NCBI RefSeq assembly: GCF_023525255.1
Contig: NZ_CP073355.1
Location: 1,550,001-1,614,000 of the forward strand
Direction of reading: 5' to 3'
Source: Thermospira aquatica
Lineage (GTDB): Bacteria > Spirochaetota > Brevinematia > Brevinematales > Thermospiraceae
Length of the DNA: 64,000 nucleotides
The notes beneath the pieces are model-generated. The model had not been told where the DNA came from. It made no database searches and saw nothing but the letters and a program-made list of their open reading frames with translations. Both the position numbers and the translations under genes were made by a program. Shown here piece by piece: positions 55,088-63,991 of the stretch. The stretch's first letter is position 1; each line of letters starts with the position of its first letter.

Positions 55088-55632
55088 GCTATTACCTTTT
55101 TGCAGGAAGGATAAAAAATCTGGTAGGTATTTCCTTGTTGCAGGTTGGTTTCTTATAGCAAGGGAAAAGTTTGTCAGAATTAGCACGAAAATGCTATTAC
55201 CTTATCGCAGTGAGAAGAAAAAATTCCCACGGCTCTTCCTTATAGTACAGTTTTATCTTTGGTATCAAAAGACTGTAAAAGAGAAAGAGTTTTCCATGAT
55301 GGGTTAAACGTTTAACGAGCATCTTTGTCTCTTTGAATGAAGAGAAAGTTGCTCTTCCTATGTTCCAGGGAAAAATAACCAATGCTCTTGCCTTGTGGCA
55401 GGAGAACTCTTCCAGCATCTTGGCTATTACTTTTTGAGGGGAAACCTCCCACTGCAAAAGGGTAATAGCGCTTTTCTCTTTCTTTCTTGATTGTTTTGAG
55501 TTTGCTCTTACCCTGTTACAGTCTAAAAAATCCTTTGCTATTACCTTATCGCAGTGAGAAGAAAAAATCAATATCGATCTTATTCCATGCCCGTCTTTTA
55601 TAAACAGGCCAAAACTGTAACAAGGTAATAGC
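55088..55632. repeat. Degenerate 19-bp repeat array 4
   Basis: Plus-orientation units start at 55088, 55126 (weak), 55193, 55232 (weak), 55351, 55384, 55423 (weak), 55504 and 55537; minus-orientation units at 55272, 55451 and 55614. The units at 55193 and 55537 and the following 13 bases are identical over 32 bp. The perfect palindrome GTTAAACGTTTAAC is at 55303-55316. This array is more decayed than array 3. Nothing else is visible between the argF promoter and the promoter at 55777. Confidence 0.85.
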
Positions 55633-55776
55633 ATCCTTCTCGAGATTCGCAAAATTCTTCTGGCCTTTTTAAAAAATCTTGGAGAACTTTTTCTTTTAGG
55701 ATGATTTGACATAGTTTTTGGGACGTTTTTCATTTGTTTGATGGACTTTTTGGATTTTCCCTACACTGAAAAATCT

Positions 55777-55805
55777 TTGCAAAATCCCTTTTCTATCATT
55801 ACAAT
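55777..55805 (+). promoter_or_regulatory. Sigma70-type promoter of the HExxH protein gene
   Basis: TTGCAA (55777-55782) and TACAAT (55800-55805), 17-base spacer. Confidence 0.65.
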
Positions 55806-55836
55806 GATAAGAAGGGGCAAAAAGGAGAGGATTTCT

Positions 55837-58461
55837 ATGAAAAGAGTCGTTCTTTTTCTTTGTCTTTTTCTCCCTTTGGTAGGATGGGCAGGTCCGCTTT
55901 TTCATCGAGGTACGGAGGTGAGAGAAGTTTCTACAAAGTATTTTCGGATTTTGTATGCCGCGGGGGATGAAAATACCGCCCATCGTTTGGCTTCTCTGGC
56001 AGATAGTATCTATGAGGAGTGGTTTACAAGGCTTGGGCTAAAGAAAACGTATTCGTTTCTTGTGATACTGACCCCTCATATCGAGGCTATGAACGGTATG
56101 TTTACTTCTCTTCCAAGGAATACGATTATTTTGTATAATTATATCGAAAATCCGCTTTACGTTCCCAGTGATGATGCGCTTCGGAGTCTTTTTACCCATG
56201 AATTGTTGCATGCCATTTCGTTGAATGTGAAAACGCCAACGTGGGATTTTCTTTCGACTATTTATGGTGATTTTCTTTCCCCTCAACTTTTACAACAACC
56301 GTGGTGGATGGTCGAAGGGATTACGGTGAGTGGAGAGAGTTTTTTGGGTCATGGGCGGGTGAATTCGCCTTCCCATCGTGCTCTGCTTGTTCAGCATTTT
56401 CTTGAACGGAAGTTTGAGGATGTGACGGATGTAGCAAATTTTCGCTTTGGCAAAAAGGGATACTATCATTATATCTATGGGGGTTTTTTTAGTGATTATC
56501 TTCAAAAGCGTTACGGATGGGAGAAGTATGCAGAGCTCTGGAAAAAGAGTGCATCGGCTTTTTGGCCCTATAGTTTTGATACAACCTTTAAGTCGGTGTA
56601 TGGAGCCTCTGTAGAAGAGGAGTGGGCTCAATTTGCAACGACATTTGTTTTATCTGTTTCCCGTCCAAATCTTCAGTATGAGGTAGTGTATAAAGGGGAT
56701 GAGCTTTCTCTCCGCAATATTGGGGAGGAGGTGTATCTTATTGATGAAGCAAATGAGAGGATTTACCATCAAAAGGAAAAGGGATGGGTTTTTGCAGGAG
56801 AAGGAAGAGATATCGCAGGTCATGGGGATGTGAGAGCTTTTCGTCAGAGGAAAAGCAAGGAGGGAAAACCCCAAGATGGTTTTGTTCTCAAGAAAGGGAA
56901 AAAACAAATGGGCTTCTTCTCGCGGTTTATGGATATGGACGTTTTGGGGGATACGTATCTTGGGGTCCAGGCAGAAGGACTCATGTCAAAACTGGTCCTC
57001 ATCGAGCAGGGGAAGACAAACGAGCTTTTGCCAGCTCATCCCAACGTGCAATATATGTTTCCTCGTTTTGTTTCCGAAGAACAGGCAGTATGGATTACGC
57101 TTGTTTCTAATAGACCTTTTCTCGGGGTATGGGAACGGGGGAAGGGGGATATACGGTTTTATGATCTCTCTCGCTACGAGGTAACCTCGCTCTCCGTGTA
57201 TAGTAATGAAGTGTGGATGGTGGTCTTTCCCCGCGGGGAAAATACCCTGGGACGGGTGGCAAAATTTTCACTTCAAACAGAGGAACTCTGGGTTTCTGGT
57301 GTGGAGGTGTTGGGAGGGTTTTATAAGGTAGCGGCAACGAGCGATACCCTCTACCTTGTTCAAAGGTTTTCCGAGGTTCAGCAGTGTATCCGGGTAAACA
57401 AGGAACATTTTCTTGTGACAATGGAGGGAGAGATGAAGAAAAGTACGGCTGTGGCTTTAGAGATTGCCCCAATGGAGGAACCGCCCCAGTTTGTTTCTCG
57501 TTCTGGCAGGAGAAGCCAGGACTATTTTCCAGGGGTACGGGTGCCGTTTGTTTATCCTGAGCCGTCGGTACTTTTTTCTATGCTACAGTTATCGTTGGTT
57601 TATGATCTCTGGCTCTATCACGAGGATCCGTTGCAGGAAAATGCGTTTTCTGCCAGGATAAATCATGGAGCAGCATACTCTCCATGGACTATGCTGGATG
57701 GTGAGTGGGAGAATCGGTATTTTTATCCTTTTTCCACGGTGGTGGGGGGAACGGCCTTTTTTTCTTCCCGACTCTATTATGAAACTTTGAGGTTAGGGTT
57801 TTCTTATCAGTGGGATATTGCCTCGCGAAATGTGGTTTTGTGGCAAAATAGGGCTTTTTTTGTTGTGTGGGAGCCGAGTTTTTCCACAGATCATGGGAGA
57901 AAGGCCACATACCAATCAAGCTTGACGTGGAGTATGAGTGATGGATCGTTCGTGCCATTTCCTTATCCTATCTTTCGCGGTCCTCTGTATCTTGAGGCTC
58001 GTGGTGATGATGGGGGAGACTACTCTTTGTACGGGACGGCAGTCTATTCTTATAACAATCTTTCTCTGGGGGTTCTTGGTGGTTGGGGGAGTAAAGATTT
58101 TTTCTCTCCTTTGGATATCCCTAGGGGAAATTTTTTATTTGGCTTAGAGTCGTTAGCGACCAATATGCCTATCTATCAGCGTTTTATCGGGGGGCATGGT
58201 TATGTTGTATGGACACTTCCCATCGAAGCTGGTTATAAGCACTTTCCTGTGTATTTTGATTCATTAGGGGCGGTGGCAGGGACGTATGCTTTGTACCTTC
58301 AGAGAGGGACGGAAGCAAAAAACTTTTATGCTCTGTATCTGCAAATGTATAGTAAATGGATTGTGGGGTATATTCTGCCTCTCTCATTGGTGACGGAGAT
58401 GTTGTGGCCTTCAGAAGTAGAGGAGGGATTTTTAAGAATTGGCATAGCGACAACTTTTTAA
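55837..58461 (+). CDS. Large secreted protein with gluzincin-like HExxH motif and probable C-terminal barrel
   Basis: 874 residues from ATG 55837 (AAAAGGAGAGG upstream). A signal peptide ends near GWAGP (residue 20). The N-terminal 300 residues look like a peptidase-MA-type zinc protease: HELLH at 121-125 and Glu160 in WWMVEGI, with the usual spacing. A middle region (300-600) has beta-propeller-like repeats. The last 270 residues alternate as in an outer-membrane barrel and end in ATTF, with terminal Phe. An IS inserted directly after its stop codon. Confidence 0.7.
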   Translation: MKRVVLFLCLFLPLVGWAGPLFHRGTEVREVSTKYFRILYAAGDENTAHRLASLADSIYEEWFTRLGLKKTYSFLVILTPHIEAMNGMFTSLPRNTIILYNYIENPLYVPSDDALRSLFTHELLHAISLNVKTPTWDFLSTIYGDFLSPQLLQQPWWMVEGITVSGESFLGHGRVNSPSHRALLVQHFLERKFEDVTDVANFRFGKKGYYHYIYGGFFSDYLQKRYGWEKYAELWKKSASAFWPYSFDTTFKSVYGASVEEEWAQFATTFVLSVSRPNLQYEVVYKGDELSLRNIGEEVYLIDEANERIYHQKEKGWVFAGEGRDIAGHGDVRAFRQRKSKEGKPQDGFVLKKGKKQMGFFSRFMDMDVLGDTYLGVQAEGLMSKLVLIEQGKTNELLPAHPNVQYMFPRFVSEEQAVWITLVSNRPFLGVWERGKGDIRFYDLSRYEVTSLSVYSNEVWMVVFPRGENTLGRVAKFSLQTEELWVSGVEVLGGFYKVAATSDTLYLVQRFSEVQQCIRVNKEHFLVTMEGEMKKSTAVALEIAPMEEPPQFVSRSGRRSQDYFPGVRVPFVYPEPSVLFSMLQLSLVYDLWLYHEDPLQENAFSARINHGAAYSPWTMLDGEWENRYFYPFSTVVGGTAFFSSRLYYETLRLGFSYQWDIASRNVVLWQNRAFFVVWEPSFSTDHGRKATYQSSLTWSMSDGSFVPFPYPIFRGPLYLEARGDDGGDYSLYGTAVYSYNNLSLGVLGGWGSKDFFSPLDIPRGNFLFGLESLATNMPIYQRFIGGHGYVVWTLPIEAGYKHFPVYFDSLGAVAGTYALYLQRGTEAKNFYALYLQMYSKWIVGYILPLSLVTEMLWPSEVEEGFLRIGIATTF

Positions 58462-58480
58462 TTTACTCCTACTTATTTCT
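58461..58480. repeat. 20-bp direct repeat, left copy (target duplication)
   Basis: ATTTACTCCTACTTATTTCT, identical to 59798-59817 at the other end of the insertion element. Confidence 0.9.
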
Positions 58481-59797
58481 GTCGAAAACAATTTAAAATG
58501 TCACACTTTGTGCAAATAGAAATGTCACCTTTTAAAATACTGCAACTAAAAAAACGAGAGGTTGCAGATGAGAGAGGTGATAACGATGACACTTAAAGCA
58601 CAGAAGAGGGCAAAAATACTGGAGATGGTAAAGAACAAGAAAATCAAGCAGAAAGATGCTGCAATAATACTGGGGATTTGCAGAAGGCAACTTATTCGAA
58701 TTTTTAAAGAATATTTATCAAAGGGTGATGAAGCCCTCAATCACAAATTAATAGGCAAACCGGGGAATCACAGAATTAGCAGTGATATCAAAGAGAAAAT
58801 TATGCAGATAGTACGGAATAATTATAAAGGTTTTAAGCCGACATTTATAGCTGAAAAGCTTTATGAGGAACATCATATAAAAATAGGAGCATCAACGCTT
58901 CGTTTATGGATGATGGAAACAGGATTGTGGAAGAAAATAAGAAAAACTGCGAAACACCGTACCAGAAGGCCGAGAAAAGAGCATTTTGGAGAAATGATTC
59001 AAATGGACGGCAGCATTCACGACTGGTTTGGGACAGGCAAAGAAGTCTGTCTGATGAATATGGTGGATGATGCTACAGGCACATCTTACGGTCTTTTCGA
59101 CACAGGAGAAACGACACAAGTAGCGCTGCAATGTTTGTTTGACTGGATAATGAAATACGGTATTCCTTATTCGATCTATTGTGATTATAAAAGCCTGTTC
59201 TATACGAAACGGGAAGCGACCATAGAAGAACAGCTTGCAGGGAAATTGCCTCTAACAAAGTTTGAGAGAGGTCTGCCATAGGCTGGGGATAGAAATGATA
59301 TATGCCCATAGTCCCCAGGCAAAAGGACGCGTAGAGAGATGGAATGGGATCCATCAGGACAGGTTAATAGCAGAAATGAAACTAAAAAACATAAAGGATA
59401 TTGACAGTGCCAATCGTTTTTTGAAAGAATATTACTGGGAAAAGAATAACCGAAAATTTAGTAAAAAACCTCTGTCGGATGAAGATTTTCATATTGCATT
59501 AATGCCTGATCAGGACTTAAGGAACTATGTTTGTTATACGGCCGAGTGCAAAGTCTATAGAGATTATACAATAAAGTTTTCTAAAAGAATATACCAGATT
59601 GAAAAGAAACAACCTATAGCCATAAAACCCGGGGACAATGTTATCTTAAAAACCTGGCTTGATGGAAGTATACATATTTTTAAGAAAAATATCGAATTGA
59701 ACTTTTTTGAAATAGATGATTATGGTCGTAGAGTTTCGGCATAAAAAAGTGACATTTCTATTTCAATAAAAAGGTGACATTTTAATTTATTTGACAG
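58481..59797 (+). mobile_element. IS1202/ISNCY-type insertion sequence with long target duplication
   Basis: 1,317 bp between exact 20-bp direct repeats. The ends are inverted repeats (left GTCGAAAACAATTTAAAATG; right, read inward, TGTCAAATAAATTAAAATG), and both ends carry a second inner motif AATAGAAATGTCAC. Long duplications are a known trait of the IS1202 family, which includes ISTde1 of Treponema. Confidence 0.82.
58586..59744 (+). pseudogene. ISNCY/IS1202-type transposase, single frameshift
   Basis: The start is ATG 58586 after GAGGTG; the frame ends at 59281 (FERGLP), while the rest continues in another frame to 59744. Removing one G near 59271-59272 would join FER to VCHRLGIEMIYAHSPQAKGRVERWNG, the segment with the catalytic Glu. 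The N-terminal part has a helix-turn-helix (DAAIILGICRRQLIRIFKEY) and the first catalytic Asp in MIQMDGSIHDWFG; the second is in IYCDYKSLF. Single-base damage or an assembly error are equally possible. Confidence 0.85.
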
Positions 59798-59817
59798 ATT
59801 TACTCCTACTTATTTCT
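59798..59817. repeat. 20-bp direct repeat, right copy (target duplication)
   Basis: Its last T is also the first base of the rpsP -35 box, so the insertion left the promoter complete. Confidence 0.9.
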
Positions 59818-59845
59818 TGACATTATTGTTGATTTCCCTTATAAT
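59817..59845 (+). promoter_or_regulatory. Promoter of the rpsP operon
   Basis: Perfect TTGACA (59817-59822) and TATAAT (59840-59845), 17-base spacer. Confidence 0.88.
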
Positions 59846-59874
59846 ACATAGACAAAATTGTGAGGAGGCTACCT

Positions 59875-60114
59875 TTGGCAGTCCATATTCGTTTAACCCG
59901 TATGGGTAAAGCAAAACAGCCTTACTACCGTATTGTTGTGGTTGATAGTCGTGCTCCACGAGATGGTGCGTATATTGAGAGTTTGGGATATTACCATCCA
60001 ACAGAGGATGGAAAAACGTCTCTTGATCTTGGTCGCTATGAGGAGTGGGTGAAGAAAGGGGCTATTCCTACTCCTGTGGTAAAAAATCTGGTGAAAAAGG
60101 CAAAGAGGGCATAA
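59875..60114 (+). CDS. rpsP: 30S ribosomal protein S16
   Basis: 79 residues. Start is TTG at 59875 (reads MAVHIRLTRMGKAKQPYYRI), fixed by GAGGAGG at 59862-59868 and by the family's N-terminus; an upstream GTG at 59860 would overlap that site. First gene of the operon rpsP-rimM-trmD-rplS-rnhB. The small KH-domain gene often found after rpsP is absent. Confidence 0.96.
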   Translation: MAVHIRLTRMGKAKQPYYRIVVVDSRAPRDGAYIESLGYYHPTEDGKTSLDLGRYEEWVKKGAIPTPVVKNLVKKAKRA

Positions 60115-60117
60115 GAG

Positions 60118-60636
60118 GTGATAAAAGAACCGCTGGTTCTTATTGGTCGTTTTACCAGACCCTACGGTCTTAAGGGCCAGATCAAGGTTCAGTGGTATGT
60201 AGATACCATAGAAGACCTCGAGGCTTTCTCGCGTTTTTATATCGAAGACAGGAAGGCCATTGGGGGGTATAAAGAGATCTCCTTTTTGGAGATCAAAGAG
60301 TACCAGAAGGCTTATGTGGCTACGGTTGCCGGGATGGAGGATAGAACCCACGCAGAGACTTTGGTAGGAAAAGCTATCTATGTCTCTGAAGAGGACCTCC
60401 CTGTATTGCCCGAGGGAGAGTTTTATATCCGGGATATCCTTGGATGTGAGGTTCTCTATGAGGGTGAAGTGTTTGGCGTTGTGGACAACTTTTTTGAAGT
60501 GGGGCCAAGAACGCTTTTTATTGTGAGGATGAAAAGCGGGAAAAGCTTGGCAGTGCCTTATGAACCCCGGTACTTTGTAAAGGTGGATAGAGTGGCTAAG
60601 AAGATTGAAGCCAGTCATCTTGCCGAGCTTTTGTAA
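60118..60636 (+). CDS. rimM: 16S rRNA processing protein RimM
   Basis: 172 residues from GTG 60118. Two beta-barrels: LIGRFTRPYGLKGQIKVQW with the family motif at the start and the PRC-barrel half from about 95 (FYIRDILGCEVLYEGEVFG, PRTLFIVRM, LAVPYEPRYFVKVD). Binds S19 and matures the 30S head. Three bases after rpsP and one base before trmD. Confidence 0.93.
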   Translation: MIKEPLVLIGRFTRPYGLKGQIKVQWYVDTIEDLEAFSRFYIEDRKAIGGYKEISFLEIKEYQKAYVATVAGMEDRTHAETLVGKAIYVSEEDLPVLPEGEFYIRDILGCEVLYEGEVFGVVDNFFEVGPRTLFIVRMKSGKSLAVPYEPRYFVKVDRVAKKIEASHLAELL

Positions 60637-60637
60637 G

Positions 60638-61444
60638 ATGCGTTTTGATGTGGTAACGATATTCCCTGAGTTGATAGAGGCTTATCTTCAAAAGGGCATA
60701 CTTAAGCGAGCCATTGAGGAAAAAAGAGTGTCAGTGATGGCTCATCAGCTTCGGGATTTTTCGCCCTTTAAGGGAGGGCGGGTGGATGCTCCGATAGTTG
60801 GCCATGGCAAGGGGATGTTGTTTCGTCCTGAACCACTGGCAGAGGCGGTCCGCAAACTCCGTATACCCGGTGGAAAGGTGGTGCTCATGTCCCCCCAGGG
60901 AGAGCGGTTGAGTGCAAAGATGGCACGCGAACTATCGGTTCTTCCTCAATTGATACTTATTGCGGCACGCTATGAAGGAGTCGATGCACGGTTTGTGCGT
61001 CGGTATGTGGATAGAGAAGTCTCCATAGGGGATTTTGTGTTGATGGGCGGTGAACTCCCGGCCTTGTGTGTCATAGAGGCGGTAACGAGGTTTGTGGGAG
61101 AAGTGTTGGAATCCGAAGCTGTTGAGGGCGAAAGTTTTGAAGCAGGGCTTCTGGAACATGATCACTACACAGAACCCGATAATTTTGAGGGTCTGGGGAT
61201 TCCCGAGGTCCTCAAAAGTGGACACCATCAGCAGGTGACAGCGTGGAGACACTACAATGCGCTGGCGAAAACCTACCTGAAAAGACCTGATCTCTTTGGA
61301 GCGTATGAGCCCTTGTGGAAAGAGAGACAGGGATCTTTTCTTAAGGTTTTACGACGGCAAAATGAAGAGATGCGGAAGTTTTTAACCGATATACAAAAAA
61401 TTGTGAAGGAGTGGAAAGATGGCAGAGAACACGAAACAGAATAG
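60638..61444 (+). CDS. trmD: tRNA (guanine-N1)-methyltransferase
   Basis: 268 residues from ATG 60638. [20 protein letters not shown] at the start, [13 protein letters not shown], and the SAM trefoil knot [13 protein letters not shown] and [20 protein letters not shown]. Methylates G37 of tRNAs. [16 protein letters not shown] and SGHHQQV lie in the linker to the C-terminal domain. Overlaps rplS by 26 bases. Confidence 0.96.
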   Translation: MRFDVVTIFPELIEAYLQKGILKRAIEEKRVSVMAHQLRDFSPFKGGRVDAPIVGHGKGMLFRPEPLAEAVRKLRIPGGKVVLMSPQGERLSAKMARELSVLPQLILIAARYEGVDARFVRRYVDREVSIGDFVLMGGELPALCVIEAVTRFVGEVLESEAVEGESFEAGLLEHDHYTEPDNFEGLGIPEVLKSGHHQQVTAWRHYNALAKTYLKRPDLFGAYEPLWKERQGSFLKVLRRQNEEMRKFLTDIQKIVKEWKDGREHETE

Positions 61445-61883
61445 ACTCGAAGAGAAACAAAAACGTGCTGAAGCCAGAAAAGCCAGACAGGAAGCTCTCG
61501 CTGCCAAGTTGGCAGGACTGCCTGCTCGCAATCGTCTGGAAGAGGTAGAGAAGGCTATTCTTGCAGAACAGAATAATTTTGATAAGTTTCCTCCCTTTAA
61601 TGTGGGTGATACCGTTCGTGTCCATGTTAAGATCAAAGAAGGAGACAAGGAACGTATTCAGCCTTATGAAGGTGTGGTAATCATGTTCCAGAATGCCGGG
61701 CCTCGTCGAAGTTTTACCGTTCGACGTATCAGTTATGGAGTGGCCATTGAAAGGGTGTTTCCTTTCCACTCACCTTATATTGCTAGCGTAGAGGTTGTAC
61801 GTCGTGGACGTGTTCGCCGGGCAAAACTCACCTATCTCCGTGGTCGCTTTGGACGTTCGGCTGTTCTGGAGGAGAAGGTATAA
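61419..61883 (+). CDS. rplS: 50S ribosomal protein L19 with N-terminal extension
   Basis: 154 residues, about 40 more than usual. The conserved domain begins near residue 55 ([29 protein letters not shown]) and ends [22 protein letters not shown]. The extra N-terminal part is a charged Ala/Lys/Glu/Arg helix ([20 protein letters not shown]). GAAGGAG before ATG 61419 supports the long start. Confidence 0.95.
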   Translation: MAENTKQNRLEEKQKRAEARKARQEALAAKLAGLPARNRLEEVEKAILAEQNNFDKFPPFNVGDTVRVHVKIKEGDKERIQPYEGVVIMFQNAGPRRSFTVRRISYGVAIERVFPFHSPYIASVEVVRRGRVRRAKLTYLRGRFGRSAVLEEKV

Positions 61884-61884
61884 C

Positions 61885-62697
61885 ATGTCTCGCGTCCCTG
61901 CGGATGTGGATCTTTTGCTTCATGAGAGAGAGCTTTATAGGCAGGGGTATCGTTTTTTGGCAGGAATTGATGAAGCAGGGCGAGGGCCATTAGCAGGTCC
62001 TGTTGTAGCAACATGCGTTATTGTGGATATGCAAAAAGTGCCCTGCATTGAAGGTGTGTATGATTCTAAAGCGCTGACAGAACGTCAGCGCTTTCTGCTT
62101 TATGAGAGGATCTGTTCGGAGTTTTTGGCCTGGGGTGTGGGTGTCGTTGATAATACAGAAATCGATAGGATCAACATCTACCAGGCTGCCAGAAAAGCGA
62201 TGGGAGAAGCTCTTTACGCTTGTCATCATCCTTACGATGCGGTTCTGGTAGATGCCATGCCACTTGCTCTTGAAAAACCTGTTCTTTCTCTTGTCAAAGG
62301 AGATCAGAGGTCGTTTCTCATAGCTGCCGCATCTATTGTTGCCAAGGTTTACCGTGATCGACTGATGGATGAACTTCATGCCCAATATCCGTATTACGGA
62401 TGGGACAAAAACCGTGGTTATCCTACAAAGCAGCACAGAGAAGCTATCATTCGTTATGGACTTTCACCGTTTCATCGTCTGAGTTTTGATTGCTACGGGA
62501 AAGGCAATCCGGACAAATGCCCACCAGATAAAATACATGTTGATGAATTTGATAGGGAAGATCAAACACCTGCAAGGGAAGAGGACACTTCGGTAAGGGG
62601 AAAAATCGGTGGCAGCTTTCACAGTGAAAGAAATGGGTATGCTGAGAAGTTGCCAGATAGTAGGTTTGTGTCCCGTTCTCATGACAGGGAAGAATAA
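61885..62697 (+). CDS. rnhB: Ribonuclease HII with unusual C-terminal tail
   Basis: 270 residues from ATG 61885. Removes ribonucleotides from DNA. Catalytic residues: Asp-Glu in GIDEAGRGPLAGP, Asp in VLVDAMPL, Asp in VAKVYRDRLM. The conserved part ends with SPFHRLSF near 62487. A further 70 residues, hydrophilic and without known similarity, run to 62697 entirely antisense to the fur gene. Confidence 0.92.
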   Translation: MSRVPADVDLLLHERELYRQGYRFLAGIDEAGRGPLAGPVVATCVIVDMQKVPCIEGVYDSKALTERQRFLLYERICSEFLAWGVGVVDNTEIDRINIYQAARKAMGEALYACHHPYDAVLVDAMPLALEKPVLSLVKGDQRSFLIAAASIVAKVYRDRLMDELHAQYPYYGWDKNRGYPTKQHREAIIRYGLSPFHRLSFDCYGKGNPDKCPPDKIHVDEFDREDQTPAREEDTSVRGKIGGSFHSERNGYAEKLPDSRFVSRSHDREE

Positions 62698-62866
62698 AGC
62701 TTTCCACCAGTCCCTTTTGTTGAAGATAATCGAGTGCCCGATAGATTGAGGTTTTGTGAACGTTAGGAAACGCGTTATGAATCTCCTGGGCACAGAGGGG
62801 AAGCGAGGTTTGTTTTTCGAGGAGTTTCAGGATCTCTTGACGGAGGGAGGAAAGTCTGGGTTTCAT
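62447..62866 (-). CDS. Fur/PerR-family metal-responsive repressor
   Basis: 139 residues from ATG 62866, one base after the pgpA stop. Winged-helix part with HKTSIYRALDYLQQKGLV; HFFHCESCHRFFPL and GICPDC give the two structural CxxC zinc pairs. Regulatory-site residues (HTHFFHCE) are present, but the C-terminal half is compact. Fur, PerR or Zur cannot be told apart. The gene is antisense to the rnhB tail over 251 bp. Confidence 0.85.
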   Translation of the reverse strand: MKPRLSSLRQEILKLLEKQTSLPLCAQEIHNAFPNVHKTSIYRALDYLQQKGLVESFILPCHENGTQTYYLATSQHTHFFHCESCHRFFPLPKCPLPLQVFDLPYQIHQHVFYLVGICPDCLSRSNQNSDDETVKVHNE

Positions 62867-62867
62867 C

Positions 62868-63365
62868 TTAGAGAGGAAGAAGTGAGGGGGCAAATCGAAT
62901 GATCTGGAGAAGCAGATTTGCGTAAAACGCAGCAAAGAGATCGTCTATCATCACCCCGAATCCACCGTTAATTTTCTGAAGTGAGGCAATTGGCGTTGGC
63001 TTGGTAATATCAAAGAGCCTGAAGAAAAGAAACCCAAAAATCACAAATTCCCAACTCTCGATATCTCCCCGAAACGAAAAAGTAAAAAGGGTTGCCATCA
63101 TCCCGAGAATCTCATCGATGACAATCACCTGGGGATCTTTGGAGGCATAGATATGCTTTTCTGCATAGGTGGTTATGGGAATGGCAAGACAAAGAATCAT
63201 TACCCAGATAAGGTAAAACCATATACCCAGAGGGCTAAGAAGAATAAAAAGAAAAACTCCTACTAAACTTCCGAATGTTCCGGGCATAAAAGGAAAATAC
63301 CCTGTATAGAAACCCGTCACGACAAAATCAATAATATCATGCTTGATGTTTTTTTCTCTGGTCAT
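62868..63365 (-). CDS. pgpA: Phosphatidylglycerophosphatase A
   Basis: 165 residues. Removes phosphate from PGP to give phosphatidylglycerol. GYFPFMPGTFGSLVG at the start, VIDEILGMMATL and FRLFDITKPTPI with the catalytic Asp residues, then GGFGVMIDDLFAA. Overlaps pgsA by four bases, so both consecutive steps are encoded together. Confidence 0.94.
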   Translation of the reverse strand: MTREKNIKHDIIDFVVTGFYTGYFPFMPGTFGSLVGVFLFILLSPLGIWFYLIWVMILCLAIPITTYAEKHIYASKDPQVIVIDEILGMMATLFTFSFRGDIESWEFVIFGFLFFRLFDITKPTPIASLQKINGGFGVMIDDLFAAFYANLLLQIIRFAPSLLPL

Positions 63366-63991
63366 TTTTCTCCTCCAGGTGACATTTTTTTATAATAATC
63401 CCAACCTGTATAAAGAGTAAAGAGAACAATAAGGATTGTCAAAAAAAGAGAAACATAGAGTAAAAAAGCAGGGAGGTTAAGCCTCTGGATAATTTGTGGA
63501 TAGTCCATGGGAGTATGGTAGACCCAATGCGAGATTGTTTTTAGTCCCCACATAAAAAACAGGATAACGGTGATGCCCACCATTTGGGCTGTTGTCTTTG
63601 CTTTGGCGATAAAAGAGGTTTTGAAAACGAGGTTGTGTTTTTTGGCATAGTTCCGAAGCCATGTTACCCAGAGATCTCGCAGAAGGATAGGAAGTACCAC
63701 ATACCATGGGATATGCAAAAAGGGAAGGGTACAAAAAACTCCGTAAACTGCCCAGACAAGAAACTTGTCAGCGAGCGGATCGATGTACGCTCCCCATTCG
63801 CTTGATTGGTGGAATTTTCGGGCGATGATACCATCAAAGGTATCTGTGAGAGCCGAAAGCCCGTACAACGCAAAAGCAAGTGTGAGACTTTCCCAGGTAT
63901 TGACTAAAATTCCATAAAGAATGAAGGGAATAAGAAGTATCCGAATGTACGTCAAAATGTTTGGAATTGTCCAGAATTCTCGAGCGTTCAT
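63362..63991 (-). CDS. pgsA: CDP-diacylglycerol-glycerol-3-phosphate 3-phosphatidyltransferase
   Basis: 209 residues, polytopic. The CDP-alcohol phosphotransferase motif D-x2-DG-x2-AR-x8-G-x3-D-x3-D is seen as DTFDGIIARKF followed by WGAYIDPLADKF. NIPLT-like N-terminus IPNILTYIRILLIP. Makes PGP, the substrate of PgpA encoded next. The start lies only 9 bases from the window edge. Confidence 0.93.
   Translation of the reverse strand: MNAREFWTIPNILTYIRILLIPFILYGILVNTWESLTLAFALYGLSALTDTFDGIIARKFHQSSEWGAYIDPLADKFLVWAVYGVFCTLPFLHIPWYVVLPILLRDLWVTWLRNYAKKHNLVFKTSFIAKAKTTAQMVGITVILFFMWGLKTISHWVYHTPMDYPQIIQRLNLPAFLLYVSLFLTILIVLFTLYTGWDYYKKMSPGGEK

Noticed and set aside
8279-55632. DNA uptake sequences linked to comEC
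   Set aside because: Uptake sequences are 9-12 bp, highly constant and scattered through the genome; these are long, variable and clustered.
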